Shown here piece by piece: positions 16,089-23,636 of a stretch of 64,000 bases of DNA. Origin of the DNA: Acidimicrobiia bacterium (GTDB lineage Bacteria > Acidobacteriota > Terriglobia > Bryobacterales > Bryobacteraceae); contig VFZE01000014.1 in NCBI GenBank assembly GCA_016871315.1, positions 56,473 to 120,472 of the forward strand. Direction: 5' to 3'. The notes below the pieces were generated by a model, which did no database searches, was not told where the DNA came from, and saw only the letters and a program-made list of their open reading frames with translations. Within the stretch, counting starts at the first letter, position 1; every line of letters starts with the position of its first letter. The translations under genes were made by a program, and so were the position numbers.

Positions 16089-18578
16089 TCACCTTTTCCG
16101 AACCCGTTTCGCGACGCTTTTCTGGACCCGCGCGCCGGCGGCTTTTCCGGCGGCTGCCGTGGAAGGATGGATATCCGGTCCGGCGAAGAGCATCAAGTCC
16201 ATTATCAGGCTCGTTAAGCGGGTACGGCTTGCGGCGTGAATTCGTTCCGTTTCGCCGTCGAAAACCACAAGTGTTGGCTCGCGGTTGGCAAGCAGGTTTT
16301 TCAACGCCCCGCTGGTGAAGAAAGCGGCGACGTCGGCGATGGCTCCCTCGGTGTTGAGCCAGAAGAAGCCGGAATAATGCAGGCCGCCGGTGGAGGGCTG
16401 CTGGCTGCGGAAGCGGGCGGACCGGACCAGTTGCGGGCCGGTATCCCTGACGGTGATGGCGCGGGCGGCCAAGGCGCGGTCGGTGGAGGCGATCATGTAG
16501 CCGCGGTCATAAGTCCAGAAGAGGGTGATCGGGCTGGAGTTGGTCTTAAGCGACATCCAGATTCTGCCGTTCACGGTTTCCGTGCTGTAGGAGACCTGTA
16601 TGCCGCTGTTGGCGGCTTCGCGGTTGAAGCTGTCGGCGAGGCGGCGGACGGCGGCGTCGAGCATAGCCGGATGATGCACCTCGAGCGCGGCTACCCAGCC
16701 GGGTAGCGGAATCGCGGGCCGTTCCATGGCGAGCGTGAAGTTGGTGCCGAAAGCGGGAGCAATGTCGGAGGCGATACTGATGCCGGACTTCTGCTCGAAT
16801 TGGCTGATTCCGCCGGCGAGATTGCCAAGCGAGGCGAGCAGCTCGGTGAAGGCCTGGCGCGGGTCGCGCGTGGAGGCGGAAAGAACGGCGGCAGCTTCCG
16901 CGGAGATGTATTCGGCGGAGGCGGCCGGGCCGGGCGTGGCGAGCCAGGAGGCGAGGCCGGTGCGGGCTCCGGAGAAGGTGAGCGAGGCGCGGTTGTCGTC
17001 GGCTCCGTGGACGTTGCGCCACTCAAAGAACAGGTGCTTCATGTTGGAGAAGCCGAGGAGGGAAACTTCCGAGGCGGCATTGGGGCTGAGGCCGATGGCC
17101 TGTATGTCCAGCCCAAGCATCCAGCCGACGCCGCGGGAGTAGCGGCTCTGAATCTCGGCGGCGAACGGCGTCGCTGTTCCGCGGCCGAGCAAGGCGGCGA
17201 TGGAGGCGAGGTTGGGCGCCGAGTGGGAGATGAGGAGCAGATCTTCCGTCAGCCGGTACGGAAAGGTCTCCTGTGAGGACTGCTGGAGGCGCTGGAGCGC
17301 CTGATCGAGGTTGGCGCGGCGGCCAGGCTGTACGGTGGCGAGGAAGGCCGGGATCTGGCGGCCGCCGGGCAGGTGCACGGCGGTCATGACGAGTTCGTCG
17401 CCGAGCAGCGGAGTGACATCCTGGAGACCTTCAAACAGCTTCTTGGCCTCTTGGCCGGAGCGCGAAGTCCACCACTCCTTGAGCACGGGGCTGTCCTGTG
17501 CGCGGGAATCGATCATGCGAAGCGCCTCGCGGATCGTTCCGTTCAGGTTGGGAATGGCGGCGTAGACGAAAGCGCCTTCGGGAAGCTGGCGTAGCAGCGC
17601 GGACTGCGTGCGGAGGGCGGGAGCGGGCAGTGCGGCCAGCTGCTTCTCGATTTGCATGAACTCGGCGAGCAGGGCGTAGTACTTGTCGGCGTTCGAACTC
17701 CAGCTGACGGCATTGCGTGCGGAAACTGATTCGAGCCTGGAATCGGTGGAGGCGATCTGGCCGGCTGAGAGCAGCTTGGTTGCGCCGGGCTGGGAGACTT
17801 CGACGGAGCCTTCGACGACGGCCACCAGCGATCCGGCGGCGCCGCTGGAAACGGCAAACACGGTGCCCTTGACCGAGGCGAGAGAATCGCGGGTGCGGAC
17901 GCGGAGGCGGCCATTGCGTTGTTTGGCGGCCTCAATGACCAGATCGCCGGTGCCGAGCGCGACGGTCTGCCCGCTCCAGGCGGAGTGTATGGCGAGCTCG
18001 GTGCGCTCATTCATTTCCATGAGCGAGCCGTCGGCAAGGCGAAGAACGGCGCGCGACCCGGCGGCGGTGCGGACAAGCTGCCCTTCGCCGATTTCGGCGC
18101 CCTTGGCGAGAGCGCCGCCGGAGACCAGGTAGAGCTGCCCGCTGGTGCTGGCAACGGTGGCCCGTGGGCCGGAGGGCGCCAGCGCCGTATCGATGCGGTC
18201 CGCGCCAAGGTAGAGCGCGGCGGCGGCTACCCCGGCGGCGACGGCCCACTTGGTCCATCCGGCGAAGCGGGAGCGGCGGGCCTGTGGAAGGGGGATGACT
18301 TTGCGCTCCCCGGTGGATTCGGCGAGCTGGCGGCGGCAGGAGGCGCAGCGGCTGAGATGGTCTTCGACAAGCAAGCGGCGCGGTCCGGCCAACTGGCCGG
18401 CGTGGTAGGCGGGGAAGTCAGGAAGGAAGGAGGCGCAAGCGGCCGAGGCCGGGCCGGCGATCTTGTTCCAGACACGCTCCTTTGCTTCGGCCAACTGGCC
18501 GGGGGATACGGTCTCCTCGCGCATTTGCTGAAGCAGGGTATCGAGGCGGTCTTCTTGCATTTGCGATTCTCCCTTCAT
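16089..18578 (-). CDS. Membrane anti-sigma-like protein: zinc finger, FecR domain and DUF3352-like region
   Basis: 829 residues. The cytoplasmic N-terminus carries a zf-HC2 anti-sigma zinc finger with His74, Cys78 and Cys81 (EDHLSRCASCRR). One transmembrane helix follows (about 108-126), then a FecR-type periplasmic domain (about 150-275: GEIGEGQLVRTAAGSRAVL, SLASVKGTVFAVSSG). The remaining 500 residues (LPEGAFVYAAIPNLNGTI, later ALEVHHPAMLDAAV) look like the large DUF3352-type fold; this assignment is from memory of the family pattern. Its start overlaps the sigma factor stop by 4 bp; an inner ATG at 18560 has a better ribosome site (AAGGGAG). It likely senses an envelope state and controls the sigma factor. 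Confidence 0.85.
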   Translation of the reverse strand: MKGESQMQEDRLDTLLQQMREETVSPGQLAEAKERVWNKIAGPASAACASFLPDFPAYHAGQLAGPRRLLVEDHLSRCASCRRQLAESTGERKVIPLPQARRSRFAGWTKWAVAAGVAAAALYLGADRIDTALAPSGPRATVASTSGQLYLVSGGALAKGAEIGEGQLVRTAAGSRAVLRLADGSLMEMNERTELAIHSAWSGQTVALGTGDLVIEAAKQRNGRLRVRTRDSLASVKGTVFAVSSGAAGSLVAVVEGSVEVSQPGATKLLSAGQIASTDSRLESVSARNAVSWSSNADKYYALLAEFMQIEKQLAALPAPALRTQSALLRQLPEGAFVYAAIPNLNGTIREALRMIDSRAQDSPVLKEWWTSRSGQEAKKLFEGLQDVTPLLGDELVMTAVHLPGGRQIPAFLATVQPGRRANLDQALQRLQQSSQETFPYRLTEDLLLISHSAPNLASIAALLGRGTATPFAAEIQSRYSRGVGWMLGLDIQAIGLSPNAASEVSLLGFSNMKHLFFEWRNVHGADDNRASLTFSGARTGLASWLATPGPAASAEYISAEAAAVLSASTRDPRQAFTELLASLGNLAGGISQFEQKSGISIASDIAPAFGTNFTLAMERPAIPLPGWVAALEVHHPAMLDAAVRRLADSFNREAANSGIQVSYSTETVNGRIWMSLKTNSSPITLFWTYDRGYMIASTDRALAARAITVRDTGPQLVRSARFRSQQPSTGGLHYSGFFWLNTEGAIADVAAFFTSGALKNLLANREPTLVVFDGETERIHAASRTRLTSLIMDLMLFAGPDIHPSTAAAGKAAGARVQKSVAKRVRKR

Positions 18579-19087
18579 CGTCTGAAAGATTTCTGAAGCT
18601 CTTCCCGGATCCGGTACAAGCGGCTGGCGACGGTGCCTTTGGCGATACCGAACTGTTCGGCCAGCTCGTCGTAGGAGTAGCCTTCCAGGTAGCAGAGCAC
18701 GAACAACTCGGCGTCTTCCTGAGCCAGCTTTGCCAGGGCACGCCGGACGCGCTCCTTTTCGAGCAGGTCGGCTTCGCGGCCGCCGTAATCCCTGGCCTCC
18801 TCGATGGCGGTTTCGGCCTGGGAGGAGCGTTTGCGGAGCAAATCAATGGAGGCGTTGGTGGCGGCGCGGCGGAGGTAAGGTTCCGGGGAGCGTATCGGAT
18901 CGAGAGGAAGCCTGCTGTCGAGCAGTTTCAGGAATACCGTTTGAAGCACATCTTCGGCATCGGCTGGATTGCCGGTGACACGGAGAGCGGCGCGGAAGAC
19001 CGCGTCCGAGTACTGCTCGTAAAGGTCGTGAAATCCTGGTGGCAGCATCACCTGATCTGAGGGTGTTCCAGTTGCCGGGCTCGCCAT
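18575..19087 (-). CDS. ECF-family RNA polymerase sigma factor
   Basis: 170 residues with sigma region 2 (LYEQYSDAVFRAALRVTG, DAEDVLQTVFLKLL) and region 4 (LFVLCYLEGYSYDELAEQFG, KGTVASRLYRIREEL). First gene of a six-gene minus-strand operon; the next gene encodes the matching zinc-finger anti-sigma-like protein. No reliable ECF promoter was recognised upstream. Confidence 0.94.
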   Translation of the reverse strand: MASPATGTPSDQVMLPPGFHDLYEQYSDAVFRAALRVTGNPADAEDVLQTVFLKLLDSRLPLDPIRSPEPYLRRAATNASIDLLRKRSSQAETAIEEARDYGGREADLLEKERVRRALAKLAQEDAELFVLCYLEGYSYDELAEQFGIAKGTVASRLYRIREELQKSFRR

Positions 19088-19144
19088 ACTCCCCTTCCTG
19101 CCTGAGATGACGGGCGAAACGGCCGCTTTCTTCCAAGGGCGGCG

Positions 19145-20086
19145 TTAATGTTGGTCAATTTCAAGCTGGACCGCCGGCCACCAGGAAGAAAACCAGGCGC
19201 GGAAAGCCGCGGCGCGAGCCGCAGTTTCCCGGGAAAAAGGTACGGGGTGCTCGCCTGGAGCGGCGCCCCGTGCGGCGAGAGCAAGCCTTATGCCCACCGG
19301 AACAGGCATAGTGTCGATCCAGGCGATGAACTCATGTAGCCGTGCGTCGAGGGTCTGCTGCCGGGCCGTGTCGCCGGAGCAGATGGCGGCATCCAGGGCC
19401 CCGACCAGTTCCGGCAGAGCGCAGGCGACGCCGGAGATGGAGCCGTGCGCACCGTCGCTGCGGGCGCGGGTGAAAATGGAGTCGTTGCCTACAACGATGG
19501 TGGCTGTTTCGCGGACTTCAAGCAACCGGCTCATGGATTGCCAGTCACCGCTGGAGTCCTTGATGCCGGCGTAGGCTTGCGATCGGAGCAGGTCGAGAGC
19601 CAGTTCTATAGGGATGGGGGAGGTGAAGAAGGGGATGTTGTAGAGGAATCGTGGAATACCGGCGGGCGCGGCCGCGGCAAACCGGCGGAGGAACTCACCG
19701 GTTTCGGGCTCGCCATAACGGTAAAAATAGGGCGGCATCAGCAGCAGAGCGGCGGCGCCGGCCTGTTTGGCGGCTTGCGCAAGCTCCAGCGCGCCATCCA
19801 GCGAGGAATGGGAGACATTGACCATCACGGGAAGCCGTGTGCCGGCGATGATGGTTTCGGCCAGCCGCTGGCGGTCTTCGATCGAGAAGTGGGGGAACTC
19901 GCCGGTGGCGCCGAGCAAAGTGATTCCTCTGATACAGGATGGGGGAAAGGCTGCGGCCAGTTCGAGAGTGGCTTGAAAATCGATGCGCCGGGCGCCGGGT
20001 ACGCGGGCGGTGACGGCGGCGGCAAACAGGCCGGCGACGGGCCCGCGGGCGGATATAGAATGAGGAGCGGATAAGGAGCCTGACAT
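19145..20086 (-). CDS. Dihydrodipicolinate synthase/N-acetylneuraminate lyase family protein
   Basis: 313 residues from ATG 20086. The TIM-barrel class I aldolase pattern is visible: GPVAGLFAAAVT at the start, GATGEFPHFS (GxxGE loop), Tyr in PRFLYNIPFF and the Schiff-base Lys in YAGIKDSSGDW. Members split or form 2-keto-3-deoxy sugar acids, dihydrodipicolinate and related pyruvate adducts; the substrate here is unknown. The start codon overlaps, on the opposite strand, the ATG of the Gfo/Idh gene, so the two genes diverge from a shared CATG. Confidence 0.88.
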   Translation of the reverse strand: MSGSLSAPHSISARGPVAGLFAAAVTARVPGARRIDFQATLELAAAFPPSCIRGITLLGATGEFPHFSIEDRQRLAETIIAGTRLPVMVNVSHSSLDGALELAQAAKQAGAAALLLMPPYFYRYGEPETGEFLRRFAAAAPAGIPRFLYNIPFFTSPIPIELALDLLRSQAYAGIKDSSGDWQSMSRLLEVRETATIVVGNDSIFTRARSDGAHGSISGVACALPELVGALDAAICSGDTARQQTLDARLHEFIAWIDTMPVPVGIRLALAARGAAPGEHPVPFSRETAARAAAFRAWFSSWWPAVQLEIDQH

Positions 20087-21374
20087 GAGCAATTCCACGA
20101 ATAACATATCGCAAGATGCCGTCTCGCGGCGGTCATTCCTGACAGCGTCGGCGGGTACGGGAGGTGCGGCGGCGTTCACCATCGTGCGGCCCGAAGTGTT
20201 GCGCGGCCAAGTAAAGACGAAGCTGAAGGCGGGTCTCATTGGCGTAGGCGGACGTGGCCGGCAGGCGGTGAACGATCTGCTGACCGGCTCAGAAAACGTG
20301 GAAGTGGTGGCGATGGCCGATGTGTTCGAAGACCAGTTGGAGAAGAACCTGGCCTGGCTCAAGAACGATCAGAGAAATGCGCGGATCGCCGAACGCGTGA
20401 AGGTGGGGCCGGAGCATCGCTTTGTCGGCTTTGACGCCTATAAGAAACTGGTCGCCTCCGATCTCGATATCGTAATGCTGTGCACGCCGCCGGGCTACCG
20501 GCCGGAGCATTTCGAAGCGGCGATCGAGGCCGGCAAGCATGTGTTTTGCGAGAAGCCGTTCGGGACCGACCCGGTGGGGGTGAGGCGGTTCATGGAGGCG
20601 GCGAAGAAGTCAGAGGAAAAGAAACTCACGGTGGTGAGCGGAGCGCAGCGCCGGTTCAACCGGGAATACGTGGAGACAATTGAGAAGATCAAGAAGGGTG
20701 TGATCGGGGAAGTGGTGGCGGCTTATGCCTATTGGGTCGGCACGCCGGTGATCCAGCAGCGTTCGCGCAATCCGCAGTGGGGCGACATGACGTGGCAGCA
20801 CCGGGCCTGGTATTCGCATGTGTGGATCTGCGGGGACCAGATCGTGGAGCAGCATTTGCATAATATCGACGTGATCAACTGGGTGATGGGGACACATCCG
20901 ATCAGCGTGGTGGCGACCGGAGGCGTGGCCTGGAGGCCGAAGGACGAGATCCACGGCAACATCTATGACCATGTGAGCTCGGATTTCGTTTATGCAAATG
21001 GAATGCGCATGTCGAGCTACTGCCGGCAGTATCCGGGCGCGTTGTACCGGAACGTGAGCGAGCTTGTTGTGGGTCAGCGCGGGCGCAGCAATTGCCATGA
21101 TCTGGGGAGCAAGGGAGAGCGCGACTACGTGGCCGAGCACACGGCGTTGGTGAACAGTATCCGAGGAGACGGGCCATACATCAACCACGCGATGGCGGTG
21201 GCCGAATCAACGATGACGTGCATCATGGCGCGGGAGTCGGCCTATTCCGGGATGGAGGTCACCTGGGACATGATCATGAATTCGAAGCTGGACCTGCAGC
21301 CGAAGAAGTCCGGCTATGACGAGAAATTCGAGGTGACGCCGGTGCCGGTGCCAGGCGTGTATAAGTTCACCTAG
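20085..21374 (+). CDS. Tat-exported Gfo/Idh/MocA-family oxidoreductase
   Basis: 429 residues. The N-terminus has a twin-arginine signal (SRRSFLTASAGTGGAAAF), indicating export of the folded, cofactor-bound enzyme. The Rossmann fold begins at LKAGLIGVGGRGRQA, followed by VMLCTPPGYRP and HVFCEKPFGTDP, the usual EKP motif. AAGGAG lies 6 bases before the ATG. These enzymes oxidise or reduce sugars using tightly bound NAD(P). Substrate unknown; the divergent DapA-type lyase may act in the same sugar pathway. Confidence 0.92.
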   Translation: MSNSTNNISQDAVSRRSFLTASAGTGGAAAFTIVRPEVLRGQVKTKLKAGLIGVGGRGRQAVNDLLTGSENVEVVAMADVFEDQLEKNLAWLKNDQRNARIAERVKVGPEHRFVGFDAYKKLVASDLDIVMLCTPPGYRPEHFEAAIEAGKHVFCEKPFGTDPVGVRRFMEAAKKSEEKKLTVVSGAQRRFNREYVETIEKIKKGVIGEVVAAYAYWVGTPVIQQRSRNPQWGDMTWQHRAWYSHVWICGDQIVEQHLHNIDVINWVMGTHPISVVATGGVAWRPKDEIHGNIYDHVSSDFVYANGMRMSSYCRQYPGALYRNVSELVVGQRGRSNCHDLGSKGERDYVAEHTALVNSIRGDGPYINHAMAVAESTMTCIMARESAYSGMEVTWDMIMNSKLDLQPKKSGYDEKFEVTPVPVPGVYKFT

Positions 21375-21777
21375 AAAGCGGCTGGAACTGGAGAAGCGGC
21401 TGGGCGAGGTGTTCGAGAAGGCGTGTGTGGACTGCGGTGTTAGCGCGGGCACGCAGGACGGAGGAGAGAGCTTCCAGCAGCTCCAGACGCTCAGCGGACA
21501 CCGGGTCGAGGGCCGTTTGCTGAAGGAGCAGGGAGTCGGTCTTCCGCAACGCGGAATCAAGCAGATGAGCGTCGCCGGTCTGGAGAGCCTCCAGCAGGAG
21601 GCTGGCCAGGTAAGCCGACAGTTGTTGTGCCCGAGGGCAGCCAGTGAGAGGCACCAAAAGGCTTATCGGTGCGGGAGTGGGGGAATAAGAAGGAAAGCGG
21701 CAAAGCTGTTTTAATTCAAGCCGGTGCGGGGTGGGCCGATAAGGGAGGGGAGACTCCCTCGATGATCTGGCTGACAC
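21367..21777 (-). CDS. Possible small helical protein of unknown function
   Basis: This open frame fills an otherwise empty 390-bp gap. It encodes up to 136 residues from a GTG. Residues about 53-136 look protein-like: Leu/Ala/Glu-rich helices (LSAYLASLLLEALQTGDAH, ERLELLEALSSVLRARA). The first 50 residues are Pro/Ser-rich and less convincing, and that part overlaps the start of flbD, so the true start may be internal. No family recognised. If not coding, the gap holds the promoter of the flbD-motAB genes. Confidence 0.38.
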   Translation of the reverse strand: MSARSSRESPLPYRPTPHRLELKQLCRFPSYSPTPAPISLLVPLTGCPRAQQLSAYLASLLLEALQTGDAHLLDSALRKTDSLLLQQTALDPVSAERLELLEALSSVLRARANTAVHTRLLEHLAQPLLQFQPLSR

Positions 21778-22013
21778 GCCTCAATCACAAGCCCTTCGTG
21801 TTGAATTCCGACCTGATTGAGCAGGTGGAAGCGATGCCGGACACGATTGTGACTCTGATCACGGGACAAAAGTTAATCGTGAGCGAATCAGCCGATGAGG
21901 TAGTGGAGCGTGTGATCGCGTTCCGCAGAGCGATTGGACTGAGTGGGATGAGCGGTCCGGCGGCTGTGGGAAAGGCCTTGGTGGAGCAGAGTCTGGAAGC
22001 GGAGTGTGACTAG
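21762..22013 (+). CDS. flbD: FlbD-family flagellar protein
   Basis: 83 residues from ATG 21762. The sequence MIWLTRLNHKPFVLNSDLIE followed by VTLITGQKLIVSESADEVVE matches the small FlbD/SwrD family found next to motor genes in many flagellar clusters; SwrD in Bacillus raises motor power. A purine-rich AAGGGAGGGGAG lies upstream. It is followed 8 bp later by motA. Confidence 0.87.
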   Translation: MIWLTRLNHKPFVLNSDLIEQVEAMPDTIVTLITGQKLIVSESADEVVERVIAFRRAIGLSGMSGPAAVGKALVEQSLEAECD

Positions 22014-22021
22014 AAAAAACG

Positions 22022-22834
22022 ATGGCCAAGGCGAAGGGACCAAAAAAGAAGCCGGATTTTGCCACCCTCGGTGGGCTGGCGTTAGCCCTATTGGGGATTG
22101 TGGGCGGGCTGCTGCTGGAAGGGGGCGAGATGAAGGACATCTCGCAGTACACGGCGGCGGTGATCGTATTGGGAGGTACGCTGGGGGCGGTTCTGATCAA
22201 CACGCCGATGGGTATCGTGAAGGGCGCGATGAAGTACATGGGGCAGGTGTTTTTCGAGCGGGCGGATGGATCCGGCGGGGTTGCGGACGAATTGATCGAG
22301 TACGCGACCAAGGCTCGCAAGAACGGGGTGGTGAGCCTGGAGAACGACGCCAACGGGGTGCAAGACCCGTTCATGAAAAAGGCGTTGATTCTGGCCGTGG
22401 ACGGGACGGACTTGCAAGAGATCAGGAAAATGCTGGAGTTGGAAATCGCGATGGAGGAGCAGTACGCCGAGCAGTGCGCGAAGGTGTTTGAGTCGGCCGG
22501 CGGGTATGCACCAACGATCGGCATCATTGGCGCTGTGATGGGACTGATCCAGGTGATGAAAAACCTGTCAGACATCGACAAGGTGGGGCACGGGATCGCG
22601 GTGGCGTTTGTGGCGACGGTATACGGGGTGGCGATCGCCAACATCCTGTTCCTGCCGATGGCAAACAAGATCAAGGCGCGCGCGGCTCAGGAGGCTCAGT
22701 TGAAGGAGCTCATCCTGGAGGGAATCACCGGGATCGTGGAAGGGATGAACCCGAAGCTGATCCGCGCGAAACTCTCCGCCTATCTGCCACCAACGACACG
22801 GGGCAAAGGCGCGCCCGTACAGGCGGAGGCATAG
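22022..22834 (+). CDS. motA: Flagellar motor stator protein MotA
   Basis: 270 residues with four membrane helices: two near the N-terminus (LALALLGIVGGLLLEGG; AVIVLGGTLGAVLINTP) and two near the C-terminus (YAPTIGIIGAVMGLIQVM; VAFVATVYGVAIANILFLP). The cytoplasmic middle loop carries the charged residues that contact FliG. MotA forms the ion-conducting stator with MotB, encoded 4 bp downstream. Whether the ion is H+ or Na+ cannot be read with certainty. Confidence 0.94.
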   Translation: MAKAKGPKKKPDFATLGGLALALLGIVGGLLLEGGEMKDISQYTAAVIVLGGTLGAVLINTPMGIVKGAMKYMGQVFFERADGSGGVADELIEYATKARKNGVVSLENDANGVQDPFMKKALILAVDGTDLQEIRKMLELEIAMEEQYAEQCAKVFESAGGYAPTIGIIGAVMGLIQVMKNLSDIDKVGHGIAVAFVATVYGVAIANILFLPMANKIKARAAQEAQLKELILEGITGIVEGMNPKLIRAKLSAYLPPTTRGKGAPVQAEA

Positions 22835-22838
22835 CGGG

Positions 22839-23636
22839 ATGGCCAGGCGCAAGAAACATGCCACGCATGAGAACCACGAGCGGTGGCTGGTTTCCTATGC
22901 CGACTTCATCACGTTGCTGTTTGCCTTCTTTGTGGTGATGTTCGCGACCTCGCAAACAGACAAAGGCAAAACGCATCAAATGCAGGAGTCGGTGAGGCGG
23001 GCCCTCGAAAAAGGGCAAATCGCCTCGGCGATCGCGGGGATCCTCGGCGGTGTCGTGGACGATAAAGGGAAGGGAAACGCGCAGATGAAGGGCCCGGGCG
23101 GGGCGAAGCCGCTATCGAGCCTGGAGGAGAACGAAGGAGCCCGATTCGCGGAGCTGCTGCCGGCGATGGAGTTTCTCACCAAGGAACTGGAGCAGGAAAT
23201 CGCCAAGGGGACGATGCAAGTGAGCATGCAGCCACGCGGGCTGGTGGTGAGTTTTCAGCAGGCAGCGTTCTTTCCCTCCGGGACCGATGAGATCCCGAGG
23301 GAAACGTTACCGACGGTGGAGAAAGTAGCCAACGTGATCCTGAAGCTGCCCAACCCGGTGCGGCTGGAGGGTCACACCGACTCGGTGCCGATCCGCGGCG
23401 GGATGTTCCGCAGCAACTGGGAATTGTCGGCGGCGCGGAGCATCGCCATGATGGAGGCGTTGACACAGTGCTGCGGGGTTCCTCCGGAGCGGATGTCGGT
23501 GGCCGGGTACGCGGAGAACGCGCCGTTGGCCGATAACGCCTCCGAGGAAGGGCGCAAACGAAACCGGCGTGTCGACATTGTGTTGCTGAACAAGACCGGC
23601 GGGCAGGCCGAACCGGGCAAGACCGCAGCTCACTGA
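22839..23636 (+). CDS. motB: Flagellar motor stator protein MotB
   Basis: 265 residues. The single helix WLVSYADFITLLFAFFVVMF contains the essential ion-binding aspartate (Asp22). A linker and plug follow, then an OmpA-type peptidoglycan-binding domain (LEGHTDSVPIRGG, NWELSAARS, GRKRNRRVDIVL). It anchors the stator to the cell wall. Its stop overlaps by 7 bp the convergent end of the M1/ABC fusion gene. Confidence 0.95.
   Translation: MARRKKHATHENHERWLVSYADFITLLFAFFVVMFATSQTDKGKTHQMQESVRRALEKGQIASAIAGILGGVVDDKGKGNAQMKGPGGAKPLSSLEENEGARFAELLPAMEFLTKELEQEIAKGTMQVSMQPRGLVVSFQQAAFFPSGTDEIPRETLPTVEKVANVILKLPNPVRLEGHTDSVPIRGGMFRSNWELSAARSIAMMEALTQCCGVPPERMSVAGYAENAPLADNASEEGRKRNRRVDIVLLNKTGGQAEPGKTAAH

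Noticed and set aside
20087..20362. N-terminal extension of the DapA-type lyase.
   Set aside because: The added part is Ser/Thr/Pro-rich and antisense to the Tat signal of the Gfo/Idh gene; the lyase fold begins right after ATG 20086.
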